Assembly: GCA_963804885.1 (NCBI GenBank)
Contig: CAWDSF010000012.1
Span: 124,001 to 188,000 of the forward strand
Length of the DNA: 64,000 nucleotides
Direction of reading: 5' to 3'
DNA from: PALSA-1004 sp963804885
GTDB taxonomy: Bacteria > Pseudomonadota > Gammaproteobacteria > Burkholderiales > SG8-41
A program made the translations under genes and the position numbers. Of this stretch, positions 53,985 to 63,408 are shown piece after piece. The notes beneath the pieces are model-generated. The model ran no database searches and was not told where the DNA came from. It was given only the letters and a program-made list of their open reading frames with translations. Within the stretch, counting starts at the first letter, position 1. Every line of letters begins with the position of its first letter.

Positions 53985-55003
53985 GCGGACACCGCCGGCA
54001 GGCGGATGTAAAAGCACGCGCCGCCGCCCACGTCATTGGCCGCGCGCATGCTGCCACCGTGGGACAGCACGATTTCGTTGCTGATCGCGAGCCCCAGGCC
54101 GGTGCCGTGGCCGGCGGGCTTGGTGGTGAAAAACGGCTCGAAGAGGCGCGGCAGGTCGCGCTCGGCGATCCCGGGACCCGTGTCGCGGATGGCGATCTCG
54201 ACGTGCGTTTCGTCGGGCCGCGAATCGCGGATATACAGCGAGCCGCTGCCGCGCATCGCCTGCACCGCATTCGTCAGCACATTGCACAAAACCTGCTGGA
54301 GCTGGCCGGGATCGGCGTGCACCACCGTTGCTTCGTCGAGCGTGCATACGACGTTGATCTCGCGCATCGAGCTGTCGTGGTTCAGCAGCGCGACCGCGTC
54401 GGTGACCGCGGCGCGCAGGTTCAACATCGCGCGCGCGTCGTCGCCGGCGCGCGAAAAATCGTTGAGCTTGCGCGATATATTGAGCATACGCTGCGCATTG
54501 GCGGCGATATTGGCGAGCCCCTTCTCCAGCAAAGCCGGCGACGCGGGACTCGTGCGCAGCAACTGTATCGTCGAGTTGATGGCGGTCAGCGGATTCGCGA
54601 GCTCGTGGCACACCCCCGCCACCATGAAGCCGAGCGACGCCAGGCGCGCGAGCTGCGCGTCGCCGAGCGCGGCCGCGGTATCGGGCTGCACGGCCACGAA
54701 CAGGCACGCGCCGAACGGCAGGCGATGCAGCGAAATGCGCTCGGTGACGGTTCTGCCTGCGTGCACGCGGCTTAACGCGACGGATTGGGGCGTGAGCCAC
54801 GGCACATCACCGCGCAACGCGGCGAAATAGTCGGGAAAGCGTTTTGCCAGCAGCATGCCGTCGGCGCCGGGCGCGGCTTCGGTTTCGCGCATGAGCGGAT
54901 TCGTGTAAGTGACGCCGCCGCACTCATCGAGCATCAGCGCGGGCCACGGCAGGCTCTCGAAGAAAGCCGCCAGAATAGCCTGCACATCGGTAAACGTATT
55001 CAT
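53981..55003 (-). CDS. Sensor histidine kinase (NtrB-like, cytoplasmic)
   Basis: 340 residues without membrane segments. An N-terminal PAS-like domain (about 8-110, SLPWPALMLDECGGVTYTNP) is followed by the dimerisation box with His133 in CHELANPLTAIN and a HATPase domain with N-box VLTNAVQAM, G1 RDTGPGIAERD and G2 GHGTGLGLAISNE. It is paired with the following response regulator by a four-base overlap. It probably senses a cytoplasmic signal, perhaps the imported compound or its product (inference). Confidence 0.92.
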   Translation of the reverse strand: MNTFTDVQAILAAFFESLPWPALMLDECGGVTYTNPLMRETEAAPGADGMLLAKRFPDYFAALRGDVPWLTPQSVALSRVHAGRTVTERISLHRLPFGACLFVAVQPDTAAALGDAQLARLASLGFMVAGVCHELANPLTAINSTIQLLRTSPASPALLEKGLANIAANAQRMLNISRKLNDFSRAGDDARAMLNLRAAVTDAVALLNHDSSMREINVVCTLDEATVVHADPGQLQQVLCNVLTNAVQAMRGSGSLYIRDSRPDETHVEIAIRDTGPGIAERDLPRLFEPFFTTKPAGHGTGLGLAISNEIVLSHGGSMRAANDVGGGACFYIRLPAVSA

Positions 55004-55016
55004 GTGCGCACCGCCG

Positions 55017-55151
55017 TCAGCACGAGAACATGTTCGCGTAGCCGATCAGAAAATCGGGGCCCAGGTAGGCTTTGAAGCTCAGGTACGTGACGTAAGCGAG
55101 CAGCGCCGCAAGGACGACCCACAGGAGCGGGCGGTGGGTTTGCCGGATCAC
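55017..55151 (-). CDS. Small single-pass membrane protein between the MFS and kinase genes
   Basis: 44 residues from GTG 55151: a basic N-terminus (RQTHRP), one hydrophobic helix (about 9-26, LLWVVLAALLAYVTYL) and an aromatic tail ending in Cys (FSC). The start overlaps the MFS stop as GTGA, and the stop lies 13 bases before the kinase ATG. That tight packing is the main evidence for it. I do not recognise a family. It may be a partner of the MFS transporter. Confidence 0.6.
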   Translation of the reverse strand: MIRQTHRPLLWVVLAALLAYVTYLSFKAYLGPDFLIGYANMFSC

Positions 55152-56404
55152 GCTTTAGCCTCCGCGGGCCGCAGTGCCGTCACGTCGCGTTCGTCGATCG
55201 GCGCACACAGCGCCGCCGCGACGACGCTCAACGCCGCGCAGAATATCCATACCGTGGTGTAGGAACCGGTCAGATCGAACATTAAACCGCCATACCATGC
55301 GCCGAGAAAGCTGCCGATTTGATGACCCAGAAATGCGATGCTGAACAGCGTCGACAAATATTTTACGCCGAAAATCTGGGCGACCATTCCGTTGGTGAGC
55401 GGGACAGTGCCCAGCCAGGTCAAGCCCATGGTAGCGGCGAATCCCCATAACGTGTAGGACGACAGCGGCAATGCGATAAACAGCGTGATGACGGCCGCCC
55501 GTACGCTGTACAGCCACATCAGGACTTTCTTCTTACTGTAGCGGCCACCCAGCAGTCCGCACGCGTAAGAACCGACGATGTTGAAGAAGCCGATCAACGC
55601 GAGCGCGGTCATGCCGTCGGTGGGCGTCATGCCCTTGTCGACGAGATAGGCGGGCAGGTGAATCATCACGAACAGGGTCTGAAACCCGCAGACCATGAAG
55701 CTCAAGGTAAGAAACCAATAGCCTTTGTGCGCCGCTGCTTCGCGAATCGCGGCGGTGAGACTCTGATCGCTCGCGTGTGCGGCGGCGTTGCGGCCCGCCA
55801 GTGCGGAAGCGAGTGGAATGATCATCAGCGAGGTCGCGGCGAGTACCAGCAGCGCACTCAACCAGCCGAAATGCGAGATCAGCGTTTGCGCGTACGGCAG
55901 CATCGCGAACTGGCCGAACGAGCCGCCGGCGCCGACGAGCCCGAGCGCCGCGCTGCGCTTGTCGGGCGGGGCCGCACGGCCGACGACGCCCATGACGACA
56001 CCGAAGCCGGTACCGCTCAAGCCGAGTCCGACCAGGATGCCTGCGCTCACGTCGAACGCGAGGCCGGTCGTCGAGTACGCCATCAACACGAGCCCGAGCG
56101 CGTACGCGATGCCGCCGCCTGCAATCACGCGCGCCGCGCCGAATTTGTCGGCGATCGCGCCGGCGAACGGTTGGCCGAGGCCCCACACGATGTTTTGCAG
56201 CGCAATTGCGAAACCGAAAGTTTCGCGGCTCCAGCCGAGGTCGAACGTCATTGGCGGCAGAAACAAGCCGAAGGTCTGGCGCGTGCCGATCGACAACATC
56301 AATACCATGCCGCCGCACGCAAGCACGATTGCCGGCGTGCGCCAGCCCGCGACCTGCGTGTTTGTTGAATGTGTGATGACCACTCCTCCGCGACTCGCCA
56401 GCAC
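55148..56404 (-). CDS. Major facilitator superfamily transporter
   Basis: About 418 residues with 12 hydrophobic segments, typical of the oxalate/formate antiporter-like (OFA/MCT-like) MFS group. Seen: GTRQTFGLFLPPMTFDLGWSR, GPFAGAIADKFG-like motif A (GQPFAGAIADKFGAARV), and a central cytoplasmic loop at about 195-220. It starts an apparent operon with the small protein, kinase and regulator. The start is uncertain: GTG 56404 has no clear ribosome site, and GTG 56383 follows GGAGGA. The substrate is likely a small carboxylate; the link to the island is by position. Confidence 0.85.
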   Translation of the reverse strand: MLASRGGVVITHSTNTQVAGWRTPAIVLACGGMVLMLSIGTRQTFGLFLPPMTFDLGWSRETFGFAIALQNIVWGLGQPFAGAIADKFGAARVIAGGGIAYALGLVLMAYSTTGLAFDVSAGILVGLGLSGTGFGVVMGVVGRAAPPDKRSAALGLVGAGGSFGQFAMLPYAQTLISHFGWLSALLVLAATSLMIIPLASALAGRNAAAHASDQSLTAAIREAAAHKGYWFLTLSFMVCGFQTLFVMIHLPAYLVDKGMTPTDGMTALALIGFFNIVGSYACGLLGGRYSKKKVLMWLYSVRAAVITLFIALPLSSYTLWGFAATMGLTWLGTVPLTNGMVAQIFGVKYLSTLFSIAFLGHQIGSFLGAWYGGLMFDLTGSYTTVWIFCAALSVVAAALCAPIDERDVTALRPAEAKA

Positions 56405-56472
56405 ATATAACGAACTGGTATAAATTTATTATCGCACAAAGGGTTGACGCAGTTCATCGACGCCCGCGACGA

Positions 56473-56501
56473 CTGACATTGCGAAGGTTTTATGCTATGT
56501 T
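56473..56501 (+). promoter_or_regulatory. Sigma-70 promoter of the large flavoprotein gene
   Basis: CTGACA (56473-56478) and TATGTT (56496-56501) are spaced by 17 bases. The predicted start near 56508 lies downstream of the possible upstream start codons and 34 bases before ATG 56542, which supports that start. Confidence 0.55.
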
Positions 56502-56541
56502 CGCCGGCCTTGCGCAGCGCACCATCCGCAGTCAAAACTTC

Positions 56542-59500
56542 ATGTTGAAATTACCTCACGGGCTGTCGTTCCCCGACCTCTACACGCGCGACGGTCTTGT
56601 GCGTGTTGACGCAGCGTTCCTGTCCGCGCTTGCGCGCGCCGACGACGCTTTATGCCAGCAACTGCGCGCGGCGCGCGAACAAGCCGCCGTGCTGACGAAC
56701 AAGCAGGAATCCGAGCTGCTGATCGCGCTTGCGCCGCATCTGGACGATTTCATCGCGGAATTGTTCGGCATCGAGGCGGAAGTACGTGCGCTGTCCGCGC
56801 GCCATCACGAGCTCGCGCCGCTCTTCAGCTGCAAGCGGCTGTTCGTGCAACGCAAGGCCTTGCATAAATACAAAGCGGATGCGGCCGCCGCGATCGACGG
56901 TCCGCAGTTGCGCACGCAGTTGAGCGCGCTGTTCGGCGGTGAGTTCACCGAGCTCGCATTCGCGCAGCACGTCACGCGGTGGCAGGAGAACGAAGCGGCG
57001 CACGCCGCCGAACTCGACCTCGCGCTGCAGTACGCGGCTTGGGCGACGCAGACACCGGCGGGCAAGGCCGCGCATCGCGCCGGCGTCCTGTTCAAGGCGC
57101 CGCACAAGCTCGATTATCAGCACCTCGTGCCGCTGGTTGCCGACGACTCTGCGGGCTACACCGCATTCACCACGGACCCTGCACACCTGCGCCGCCGCGC
57201 CGGCTTCAAGTTGACCGACCCCGGCACCGACCTCACCGGCGCGCTCGATCAGGCGCATTACTGCATCTGGTGCCACGAGCAGGGCAAGGATTCGTGCTCC
57301 AAAGGGCTCAAGGAGAAAGGCGCGACGGGCCGCGGCATCGCGTCGTTCAAGAAAAGCCCGTTCGGCGTGACGCTCGCCGGCTGCCCGCTCGAAGAAAAAA
57401 TTTCCGAGTTCCACAAGGTCAAGACCGAAGGGCTCGCCATCGGCGCGCTCGCCGTGATCGTCGTCGACAACCCGATGGCGGCCGCGACCGGCCACCGCAT
57501 CTGCAACGACTGCATGAAGGCCTGCATTTATCAGAAGCAGGAGCCGGTCGACATCCCGCAGGCGGAGACGCGCACGTTAAAAGACGTGCTCGAGCTGCCG
57601 TGGGGATTCGAGATCTACAGCCTGCTTACGCGCTGGAATCCGCTCAACCTGGGCACGCCGTATCCGAAGGCGCCATCGGGCAAGCGCGTGCTCGTCGCCG
57701 GCATGGGGCCGGCCGGTTTCTCGCTCGCGCACTATCTGATGAATGACGGCCATACGGTCGTCGGCATCGACGGGCTCAAGATCGAGCCGCTGCCGCCGCA
57801 GATTTCCGGCGTCGACAGCCGCGGCGCGCGCGTCGCGTTCGAGCCGGTACGCGACGTGCGCGAACTCTACGAGGCGCTCGACGAACGCGTGATGGCGGGA
57901 TTCGGCGGCGTCGCCGAGTACGGCATCACGGTGCGCTGGGACAAAAACTTCCTGAAAGTCATCCGGCTTTTGATAGAGCGGCGCGGCGAGTTCGCGTTGT
58001 TCGGCGGCGTGCGCTTCGGCGGCACGCTGACCGCCGATGACGCGTTCGAACTCGGATTCGATCACATCGCGCTCGCGCTCGGCGCGGGCCGGCCTACGGT
58101 GCTCGACATGCCCAATGGCCTTGCGCGCGGAGTGCGCACCGCATCGGATTTCCTGATGGCGCTGCAGCTGACCGGCGCGGCCAAAGCGGATTCGATTGCC
58201 AACATGCAGGTAAGACTGCCGGTGGTCGTGGTCGGCGGCGGCCTGACCGCCATCGATACCGCGACGGAGTCGCTCGCCTATTACCCGTTGCAGGTCGAAA
58301 AGTTCCTGCGCCGCTACGAAGCCATGGCACGCGAGCATGGCGAGGCAGCGGTGCGCGTCGCGTGGAACGACGAAGAGCGCGCGATCGGCGACGAATTTCT
58401 CGCGCACGCGCGGGCGCTGCGCGACGAGCGCACGCAGGCGGCCGCCGAAAAGCGCGCGCCGCGCCTGCTCGAATTGCTGCAGCAGTGGGGCGGCGTGACC
58501 ATCGCCTACCGGCGGCGGCTGATCGACAGCCCCTCGTACACGCTGAACCACGAGGAAGTCCAAAAGGCGCTCGAGGAAGGCATCCGCTTTGCCGAAGGTT
58601 TGACGCCGCTGGGAGTCGAAGTCGATAGCGACGGGCATGCACGCGCGCTGCGCGTGGCGGCACAAAAGCGCGGCGCCGACGGCACCTGGACCGAATCGGG
58701 GCAAATGGAATTGGCGGCGAAAACCATTTTGATCGCAGCCGGCACCCAGCCCAATACCGTGCTGTCGCGCGAAGCGGCGCCTGCGTTTCCGCTCGACGGC
58801 AAGTACTTTCGCGCCACCGACGAAGACGGCGCGCCGGTCGGCGTCGAGAAGGCGATTGCGAAGCCCGAGCACGTTCGGGTGCTGGTGGCGCGTCGCCCCG
58901 ATGGCCGCTTCATCAGCTACTTCGGCGACGTGCATCCGTCGTTTTTCGGCAACGTGGTCAAGGCGATCGGCAGCGCGAAGCAGGGCCACCCGATCGTGAG
59001 TCGCGTGCTCGCCGAGGTCAAGCCGGCAACGGACGTCAGCGATGCCGAATTTCTCGCCGGGCTCAACGACAGCCTGCGCGCAACCGTGCGCGAGGTTATC
59101 CGGCTTACGCCGACAATAGTTGAAGTGGTGGTGCACGCCCCGCTGGCGGCGCGGCGTTTCCGGCCCGGGCAGTTCTATCGGCTGCAGAATTTCGAAACCA
59201 GCGCGTTGCGGGCCGAGCACTCGCGCCTGGCCATGGAAGGCCTGGCGCTGACCGGCGCGTGGGTCGACCGCGAGCGGGGACTCGTCTCGACGATCGTGCT
59301 CGAAATGGGCGGCTCGAGCGATATGTGCGTGCTGCTCAAGCCGGGCGAGCCCGTCGTGCTCATGGGGCCCACGGGCACGCCGACTGAAATTCCGACGAAG
59401 GAAACGGTAATTCTCGTCGGCGGCGGCCTCGGCAATGCCGTGTTGTTTTCAATCGGGCAGGCGATGCGCGCCGCGGGCAACCGCGTGCTGTATTTCGCCG

Positions 59501-60057
59501 GCTACAAGCACATGCTCGACCGCTATAAGGTCGCCGAAATCGAAGCGGCCGCGGATGTCGTCGTGTGGTGCTGCGATGAAGAGCCGGGATTCACGCCGGG
59601 CCGTCCGTCAGACCGCACGTTCGTCGGCAACATCGTGCAGGCGATCCACGCGTATGCAATCGGCAACCTGGGCGTGCCGGAAATCTCGCTCAAGTCGGTC
59701 GACCGCCTGATCGCCATCGGTTCCGATCGCATGATGGCCGCGGTCGCGCAGGCGCGCCATGCGCAATTGAAACCGTTCCTGAAGCCCCATCATTTCGCGA
59801 TCGGCTCGATCAACTCGCCGATGCAATGCATGATGAAGGAGATCTGCGCCCAGTGCCTGCAGCCGCACGTGGATCCGAAGACGGGGGCGACGACTTATGT
59901 GTTCTCGTGCTTCAACCAGGACCAGCCGCTCGACACCCTCGACTGGGCGGCGCTCAACCAGCGGCTGCGGCAGAATTCGGTGCAGGAGAAGCTCACGGCC
60001 GAATGGATCGACCACTGCCTGATGAAGCTCGGCAAGCGCGAGATGCAGCGCGTTTAA
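56542..60057 (+). CDS. Large FAD/Fe-S oxidoreductase: GltD-like plus PyrK-like halves (fused NfnAB-like)
   Basis: 1171 residues. A helical N-terminal region (about 1-235, no family recognised) precedes a Cys-rich part with CIWC, DSC, GCPLEEKI and CNDCMKAC, which resembles the two [4Fe-4S] motifs of GltD with an insertion. Next come two Rossmann motifs, VAGMGPAGFSLAHYL and VVVVGGGLTAIDTATE. From about residue 845 there is a ferredoxin-reductase module with RPGQFYRLQNF, VLMGPTGTPTEIP and VGGGLGNAVLF, ending in a PyrK-type [2Fe-2S] motif (C-x4-C-x2-C ... C). The halves correspond to the large and small subunits of electron-bifurcating NfnAB. Bifurcation is only a possibility. It is divergent from the MFS gene. 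Confidence 0.85.
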   Translation: MLKLPHGLSFPDLYTRDGLVRVDAAFLSALARADDALCQQLRAAREQAAVLTNKQESELLIALAPHLDDFIAELFGIEAEVRALSARHHELAPLFSCKRLFVQRKALHKYKADAAAAIDGPQLRTQLSALFGGEFTELAFAQHVTRWQENEAAHAAELDLALQYAAWATQTPAGKAAHRAGVLFKAPHKLDYQHLVPLVADDSAGYTAFTTDPAHLRRRAGFKLTDPGTDLTGALDQAHYCIWCHEQGKDSCSKGLKEKGATGRGIASFKKSPFGVTLAGCPLEEKISEFHKVKTEGLAIGALAVIVVDNPMAAATGHRICNDCMKACIYQKQEPVDIPQAETRTLKDVLELPWGFEIYSLLTRWNPLNLGTPYPKAPSGKRVLVAGMGPAGFSLAHYLMNDGHTVVGIDGLKIEPLPPQISGVDSRGARVAFEPVRDVRELYEALDERVMAGFGGVAEYGITVRWDKNFLKVIRLLIERRGEFALFGGVRFGGTLTADDAFELGFDHIALALGAGRPTVLDMPNGLARGVRTASDFLMALQLTGAAKADSIANMQVRLPVVVVGGGLTAIDTATESLAYYPLQVEKFLRRYEAMAREHGEAAVRVAWNDEERAIGDEFLAHARALRDERTQAAAEKRAPRLLELLQQWGGVTIAYRRRLIDSPSYTLNHEEVQKALEEGIRFAEGLTPLGVEVDSDGHARALRVAAQKRGADGTWTESGQMELAAKTILIAAGTQPNTVLSREAAPAFPLDGKYFRATDEDGAPVGVEKAIAKPEHVRVLVARRPDGRFISYFGDVHPSFFGNVVKAIGSAKQGHPIVSRVLAEVKPATDVSDAEFLAGLNDSLRATVREVIRLTPTIVEVVVHAPLAARRFRPGQFYRLQNFETSALRAEHSRLAMEGLALTGAWVDRERGLVSTIVLEMGGSSDMCVLLKPGEPVVLMGPTGTPTEIPTKETVILVGGGLGNAVLFSIGQAMRAAGNRVLYFAGYKHMLDRYKVAEIEAAADVVVWCCDEEPGFTPGRPSDRTFVGNIVQAIHAYAIGNLGVPEISLKSVDRLIAIGSDRMMAAVAQARHAQLKPFLKPHHFAIGSINSPMQCMMKEICAQCLQPHVDPKTGATTYVFSCFNQDQPLDTLDWAALNQRLRQNSVQEKLTAEWIDHCLMKLGKREMQRV

Positions 60058-60090
60058 ATCCGGGGCCTCACGGCCCGCGAGTTCTTTGCT

Positions 60091-61417
60091 CTAGCGTCCC
60101 ATCTCGCGCAGCACGCCGCCCAGCGTGCCGACCAGCTCGTCGATCTGCGGCTTGCTGATGATGAGCGGCGGCGACAGGGCAATGATGTCGCCGGTGGTGC
60201 GGATCAACACGCCCTTTTCATAGCAGCGCTGGAACGCTTCGAACGCGCGCGCAGTCGGCTTGCCCGGAATCGGCTCGAGCTCGATGCCCGCGACCATGCC
60301 CATGTTGCGCACGTCGATCACGTGCGGCAGCTCGCGCAGGCTGTGAACCGCATCTTCGAAGTAGGGCGCGAGGTCGCCGGCGCGCTTGAAGAGCTGTTCT
60401 TCTTCGAACACGTCGAGGCTCGCCAGCGCCGCGGCACACGCGAGCGGATGACCGGAATACGTATAGCCGTGAAACAGCTCGATCGTATTTTCGGGCGCGG
60501 CGGCCATCATGCCGTCGTAAATGCCTTTGCGCACCATGACCGCGCCCATCGGCACGCTGCCGTTGGTGAGGCCTTTGGCGAGACACAGGATGTCGGGGAT
60601 GACGCCGAGTTTTTCGCACGCGAACGACGCGCCGAGGCGGCCGAACCCGGTAATCACTTCGTCGAATATCAGCAGAATGCCGTGCTTGTCGCAAATCTGG
60701 CGCAGCCGCTCGAGATAGCCCTGGGGCGGGACCAATACGCCTGCGGAGCCTGCGAGGGGCTCGACGATGACGGCCGCGATGTTCGACGCATCGTGCAGCG
60801 GGATGATGCGGTTCTCCAGCTCGTCGGCGAGATGCGCGCCCCACGCGGGCTGGCCGCGGCTGAACGAATTGTGCTCGAGATCGTGGGTCGCCTGCAGATG
60901 ATCGACCGACGGCAACAGGCTGCCGAATGCTTTGCGGTTGGCCGGCATGCCGCCGACCGATACGCCGCCGAAATTGCCGCCGTGGTAGCCGCGCTCGCGC
61001 CCGATCAGCCAGCGGCGCTGACCCTGGCCGCGCGCGCGATGATAGGCGAGCGCGATTTTGAGCGCGGTCTCGACCGATTCCGAGCCCGAATTGGTAAAGA
61101 ACGTGTGATCGAGATCGCCGGGCAACAGCGCTTTCAGCCGGTTGGCAACCTTGAACGGCAGCGGGTGGCCCATCTGAAACGGCGGCGCGTAATCGAGCAG
61201 CGCCGGCCTGCTTCTGAATGGCTTCGACAATCTTTTTGCGGCCGTGGCCGGCGTTGACGCACCACAGGCCGGCGATGCCGTCGAGCACCTCACGCCCGTC
61301 GTCGGTGATGAAGTGCATGTCCTTGGCTGACGCAAAAATTCGCGGCGCCGCCTTGAACTGGCGGTTGGCCGTGAACGGCATCCAGAATGCATCGAGGTCG
61401 TAATCGCGTGGTTTCAT
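60091..61417 (-). CDS. Class III PLP aminotransferase, omega-amino acid:pyruvate type (one +1 frameshift)
   Basis: Fold-type I transaminase of 441 residues after correction. It begins with FWMPFTANRQFKAAPRI, which is typical of beta-alanine/omega-amino-acid:pyruvate transaminases. It also has the PLP-phosphate region NSGSESVETALK, LIFDEVITGFGR (Asp to PLP nitrogen) and the Schiff-base Lys in LCLAKGLTNGSVPMGA. One extra base near 61204 splits KQAALLDYAPPFQMGHP. It lies downstream of a Bug-type binding protein on the same strand, 39 bases apart, probably one operon. The amino donor is unknown. Confidence 0.9.
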
Positions 61418-61456
61418 GGAGGTTCTTCGAAAATTATGCGCCGGTCGTGACGTTAA

Positions 61457-62449
61457 TTAATCCGCGCGGACACCGGCTGCTTTGACGACGCGCGACCACT
61501 TGGCAACTTCGGCGATTATAAACTTTTCGAACTCGGCGGGGCTGCTGGCGACGATATCGACGCCCTGGTTCAGGATGCGGGTTTTGAGGTCGGGCGCCTG
61601 CAGGATGCGCACGATCACGCTCTGAACGTGCGCGATGATTGCCGGCGGTGTGCGGGCGGGCGCCAGAATTCCGTACCAGGTGCCGGTCTCGACGCCGGGG
61701 AAACCGGCTTCCGCCATCGTCGGCACGTCGGGCAGGATGCTCGAACGCCGCTTGTCGGCGAGCGCGAGCGGCCGCAGGCGGCCGCTCTTGATGTGCTGCT
61801 CAAGCGCGAGCGGACCGGCAAACATCATCTGCACGTGACCGCCAAGCAGGTCGGTTACGCCGGGGCCCGAACCTTTGTACGGAATGTGCGTGATCCGGGT
61901 GCCGGCGACGATATTGAAGAGCTCGCCCGACAGATGCGGCGAGCTGCCGTTGCCGCCGGATGCGAAATTCATGCCGCCGGGCTTCGCCTTGGCCATCGCG
62001 ACCAGTTCCTTCACCGATTTCGCGGCGACCGATGGATGCACGACCAGAATATTCGGTTGCGAAACGACCAGCGAGACCGGCGCAAAATCCTTGACCGTAT
62101 CGAACGGCAGTTTGGCGATCAGGCTCGGGTTGACCGTGTGCGTCGTGGTCACGAGCACGAGCGTGTAGCCGTCGGGCGCGGCTTTCGCCGCCATGTCGGT
62201 GCCTATGGTGCTGCTCGCGCCGGGCCGGTTGTCGATCACCAGCGTCTGGCCGAGCGCTTCGCTCAATGCGGGCTGGATGGTGCGCGCGAGCGCGTCGGCG
62301 CTGCCGGCAGGCGCGAATGGCACGATCAGGCGGATCGGCTTGGTGGGATAGGGGCCCGTATCAGCCGCGTGCGCGCAGCACAATACGAAAACCGCCGGAG
62401 AAAGTGCCGCGAGGCAGTACGCGGATTGCAATTTCGTTGATGTGTTCAT
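61457..62449 (-). CDS. Tripartite tricarboxylate transporter-type (Bug) solute-binding protein
   Basis: Periplasmic binding protein of the Bug family, very numerous in betaproteobacteria. 330 residues from ATG 62449 with a signal peptide (about 1-27, ending CCAHAAD). Family features: YPTKPIRLIVPFAPAGSADALAR, VIDNRPGASSTIG, AAPDGYTLVL, ITHIPYKGSGPGVTDLLGG and FPGVETGTWYG. No TctA/TctB membrane partners are adjacent, as is common for Bug genes. The ligand is probably a carboxylate. Confidence 0.92.
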   Translation of the reverse strand: MNTSTKLQSAYCLAALSPAVFVLCCAHAADTGPYPTKPIRLIVPFAPAGSADALARTIQPALSEALGQTLVIDNRPGASSTIGTDMAAKAAPDGYTLVLVTTTHTVNPSLIAKLPFDTVKDFAPVSLVVSQPNILVVHPSVAAKSVKELVAMAKAKPGGMNFASGGNGSSPHLSGELFNIVAGTRITHIPYKGSGPGVTDLLGGHVQMMFAGPLALEQHIKSGRLRPLALADKRRSSILPDVPTMAEAGFPGVETGTWYGILAPARTPPAIIAHVQSVIVRILQAPDLKTRILNQGVDIVASSPAEFEKFIIAEVAKWSRVVKAAGVRAD

Positions 62450-62500
62450 GCCGCGAATAGTAGCAAAACCCGGCGTCCGGAACAGGCGCGCAGCACGCGC

Positions 62501-62506
62501 TATAAT
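62501..62506 (+). promoter_or_regulatory. Candidate -10 element for the hydrolase gene
   Basis: A perfect TATAAT lies 65 bases before the hydrolase ATG in the divergent region between the Bug gene and the hydrolase. No good -35 is seen 16-18 bases upstream. Confidence 0.35.
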
Positions 62507-62571
62507 TCCCGCTCCAAAAACTCTAGCGCGCGCGGCGTCAGCGCCGCCGCCGCATCGGCGGTTTTGCACTC

Positions 62572-63393
62572 ATGACAACGAGCAATTTCTGGCAGGCGAG
62601 CGACGGCACCAAACTTCATTACTGCAGCGACGACTTCACCGACCCGTGGAAACCATCCGACACCGTCGTGCTGGTGCATCCCGGCATGGGCAGCGCTTTA
62701 CGGCTCTACGCGTGGGTGCCGCATCTCGCGCGCGACTATCGCGTCATCCGGCCCGACATTCGCGGCCACGGCAGATCCGAGCCATCGCTCGACAAGCCGC
62801 TCACGAACGAGCGGCTCGCGCGCGACCTGATCGAACTGCTCGATCAGCTGAAATGCGAACGCGCGCACGTGATCGGGGCGTCGGCCGGCGGCATCATCGC
62901 GATGCATGCGGCGCTGCGTTTTCCCGAGCGGTTTGCGTCGCTGGGACTTTATGCCGCGACTCCCGGCATCAATCCCGAGCGTCCGAAGAAGGGCAACTGG
63001 CTGGCGCGCGTGGCGAAAGGCGGCGTGCGCAACTTTCTGACCGAAACGATGCACGACCGCATCGGTGACGCGAGCCCCGCGCATCAAAAATGGTTTCTCG
63101 ATACGGCGGAGGGCGTCACGCCCGAATACCTGGGCCGCTTCGTGCCGCTGATGGCAAGCGAGTATTTTCCGGAGAAGCTCGCCGCGATCGCGTGCCCGAC
63201 GCTGATGGTCGTGCCCGACCCGGACCCCATGGTCGAGGCGCACGAATACGAGCGCATGCGCAAATACCTTAAGAACTGCCGCTACGTAAGCGTGAAAGGC
63301 GCGGGCCACAGCATGGTCGGCGAAATTCCGGATCGGTGCGCGGCGGAAGCGAAGCGCTTTCTCGATGACGTGCGCGCCGGCCGTGCTTTGTGA
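62572..63393 (+). CDS. Alpha/beta hydrolase (enol-lactonase-like)
   Basis: 273 residues with the alpha/beta hydrolase fold: oxyanion region VLVHPGMGSALR, RPDIRGHGRSE, nucleophile elbow IGASAGG (Ser about 104), acid in VVPDPDP and His in GAGHSMVGE. Closest in style to 3-oxoadipate enol-lactonase and related hydrolases; the substrate is unknown. It is divergent from one Bug gene and 15 bases upstream of another, so it may process the compound bound by them. Confidence 0.85.
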   Translation: MTTSNFWQASDGTKLHYCSDDFTDPWKPSDTVVLVHPGMGSALRLYAWVPHLARDYRVIRPDIRGHGRSEPSLDKPLTNERLARDLIELLDQLKCERAHVIGASAGGIIAMHAALRFPERFASLGLYAATPGINPERPKKGNWLARVAKGGVRNFLTETMHDRIGDASPAHQKWFLDTAEGVTPEYLGRFVPLMASEYFPEKLAAIACPTLMVVPDPDPMVEAHEYERMRKYLKNCRYVSVKGAGHSMVGEIPDRCAAEAKRFLDDVRAGRAL

Positions 63394-63408
63394 CCCGCCG
63401 CTAGCTCA

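Noticed and set aside
56479..56541. Upstream TTG/ATG starts for the large flavoprotein
   Set aside because: They overlap or precede the predicted -10 (56496-56501); ATG 56542 lies after the likely transcription start.
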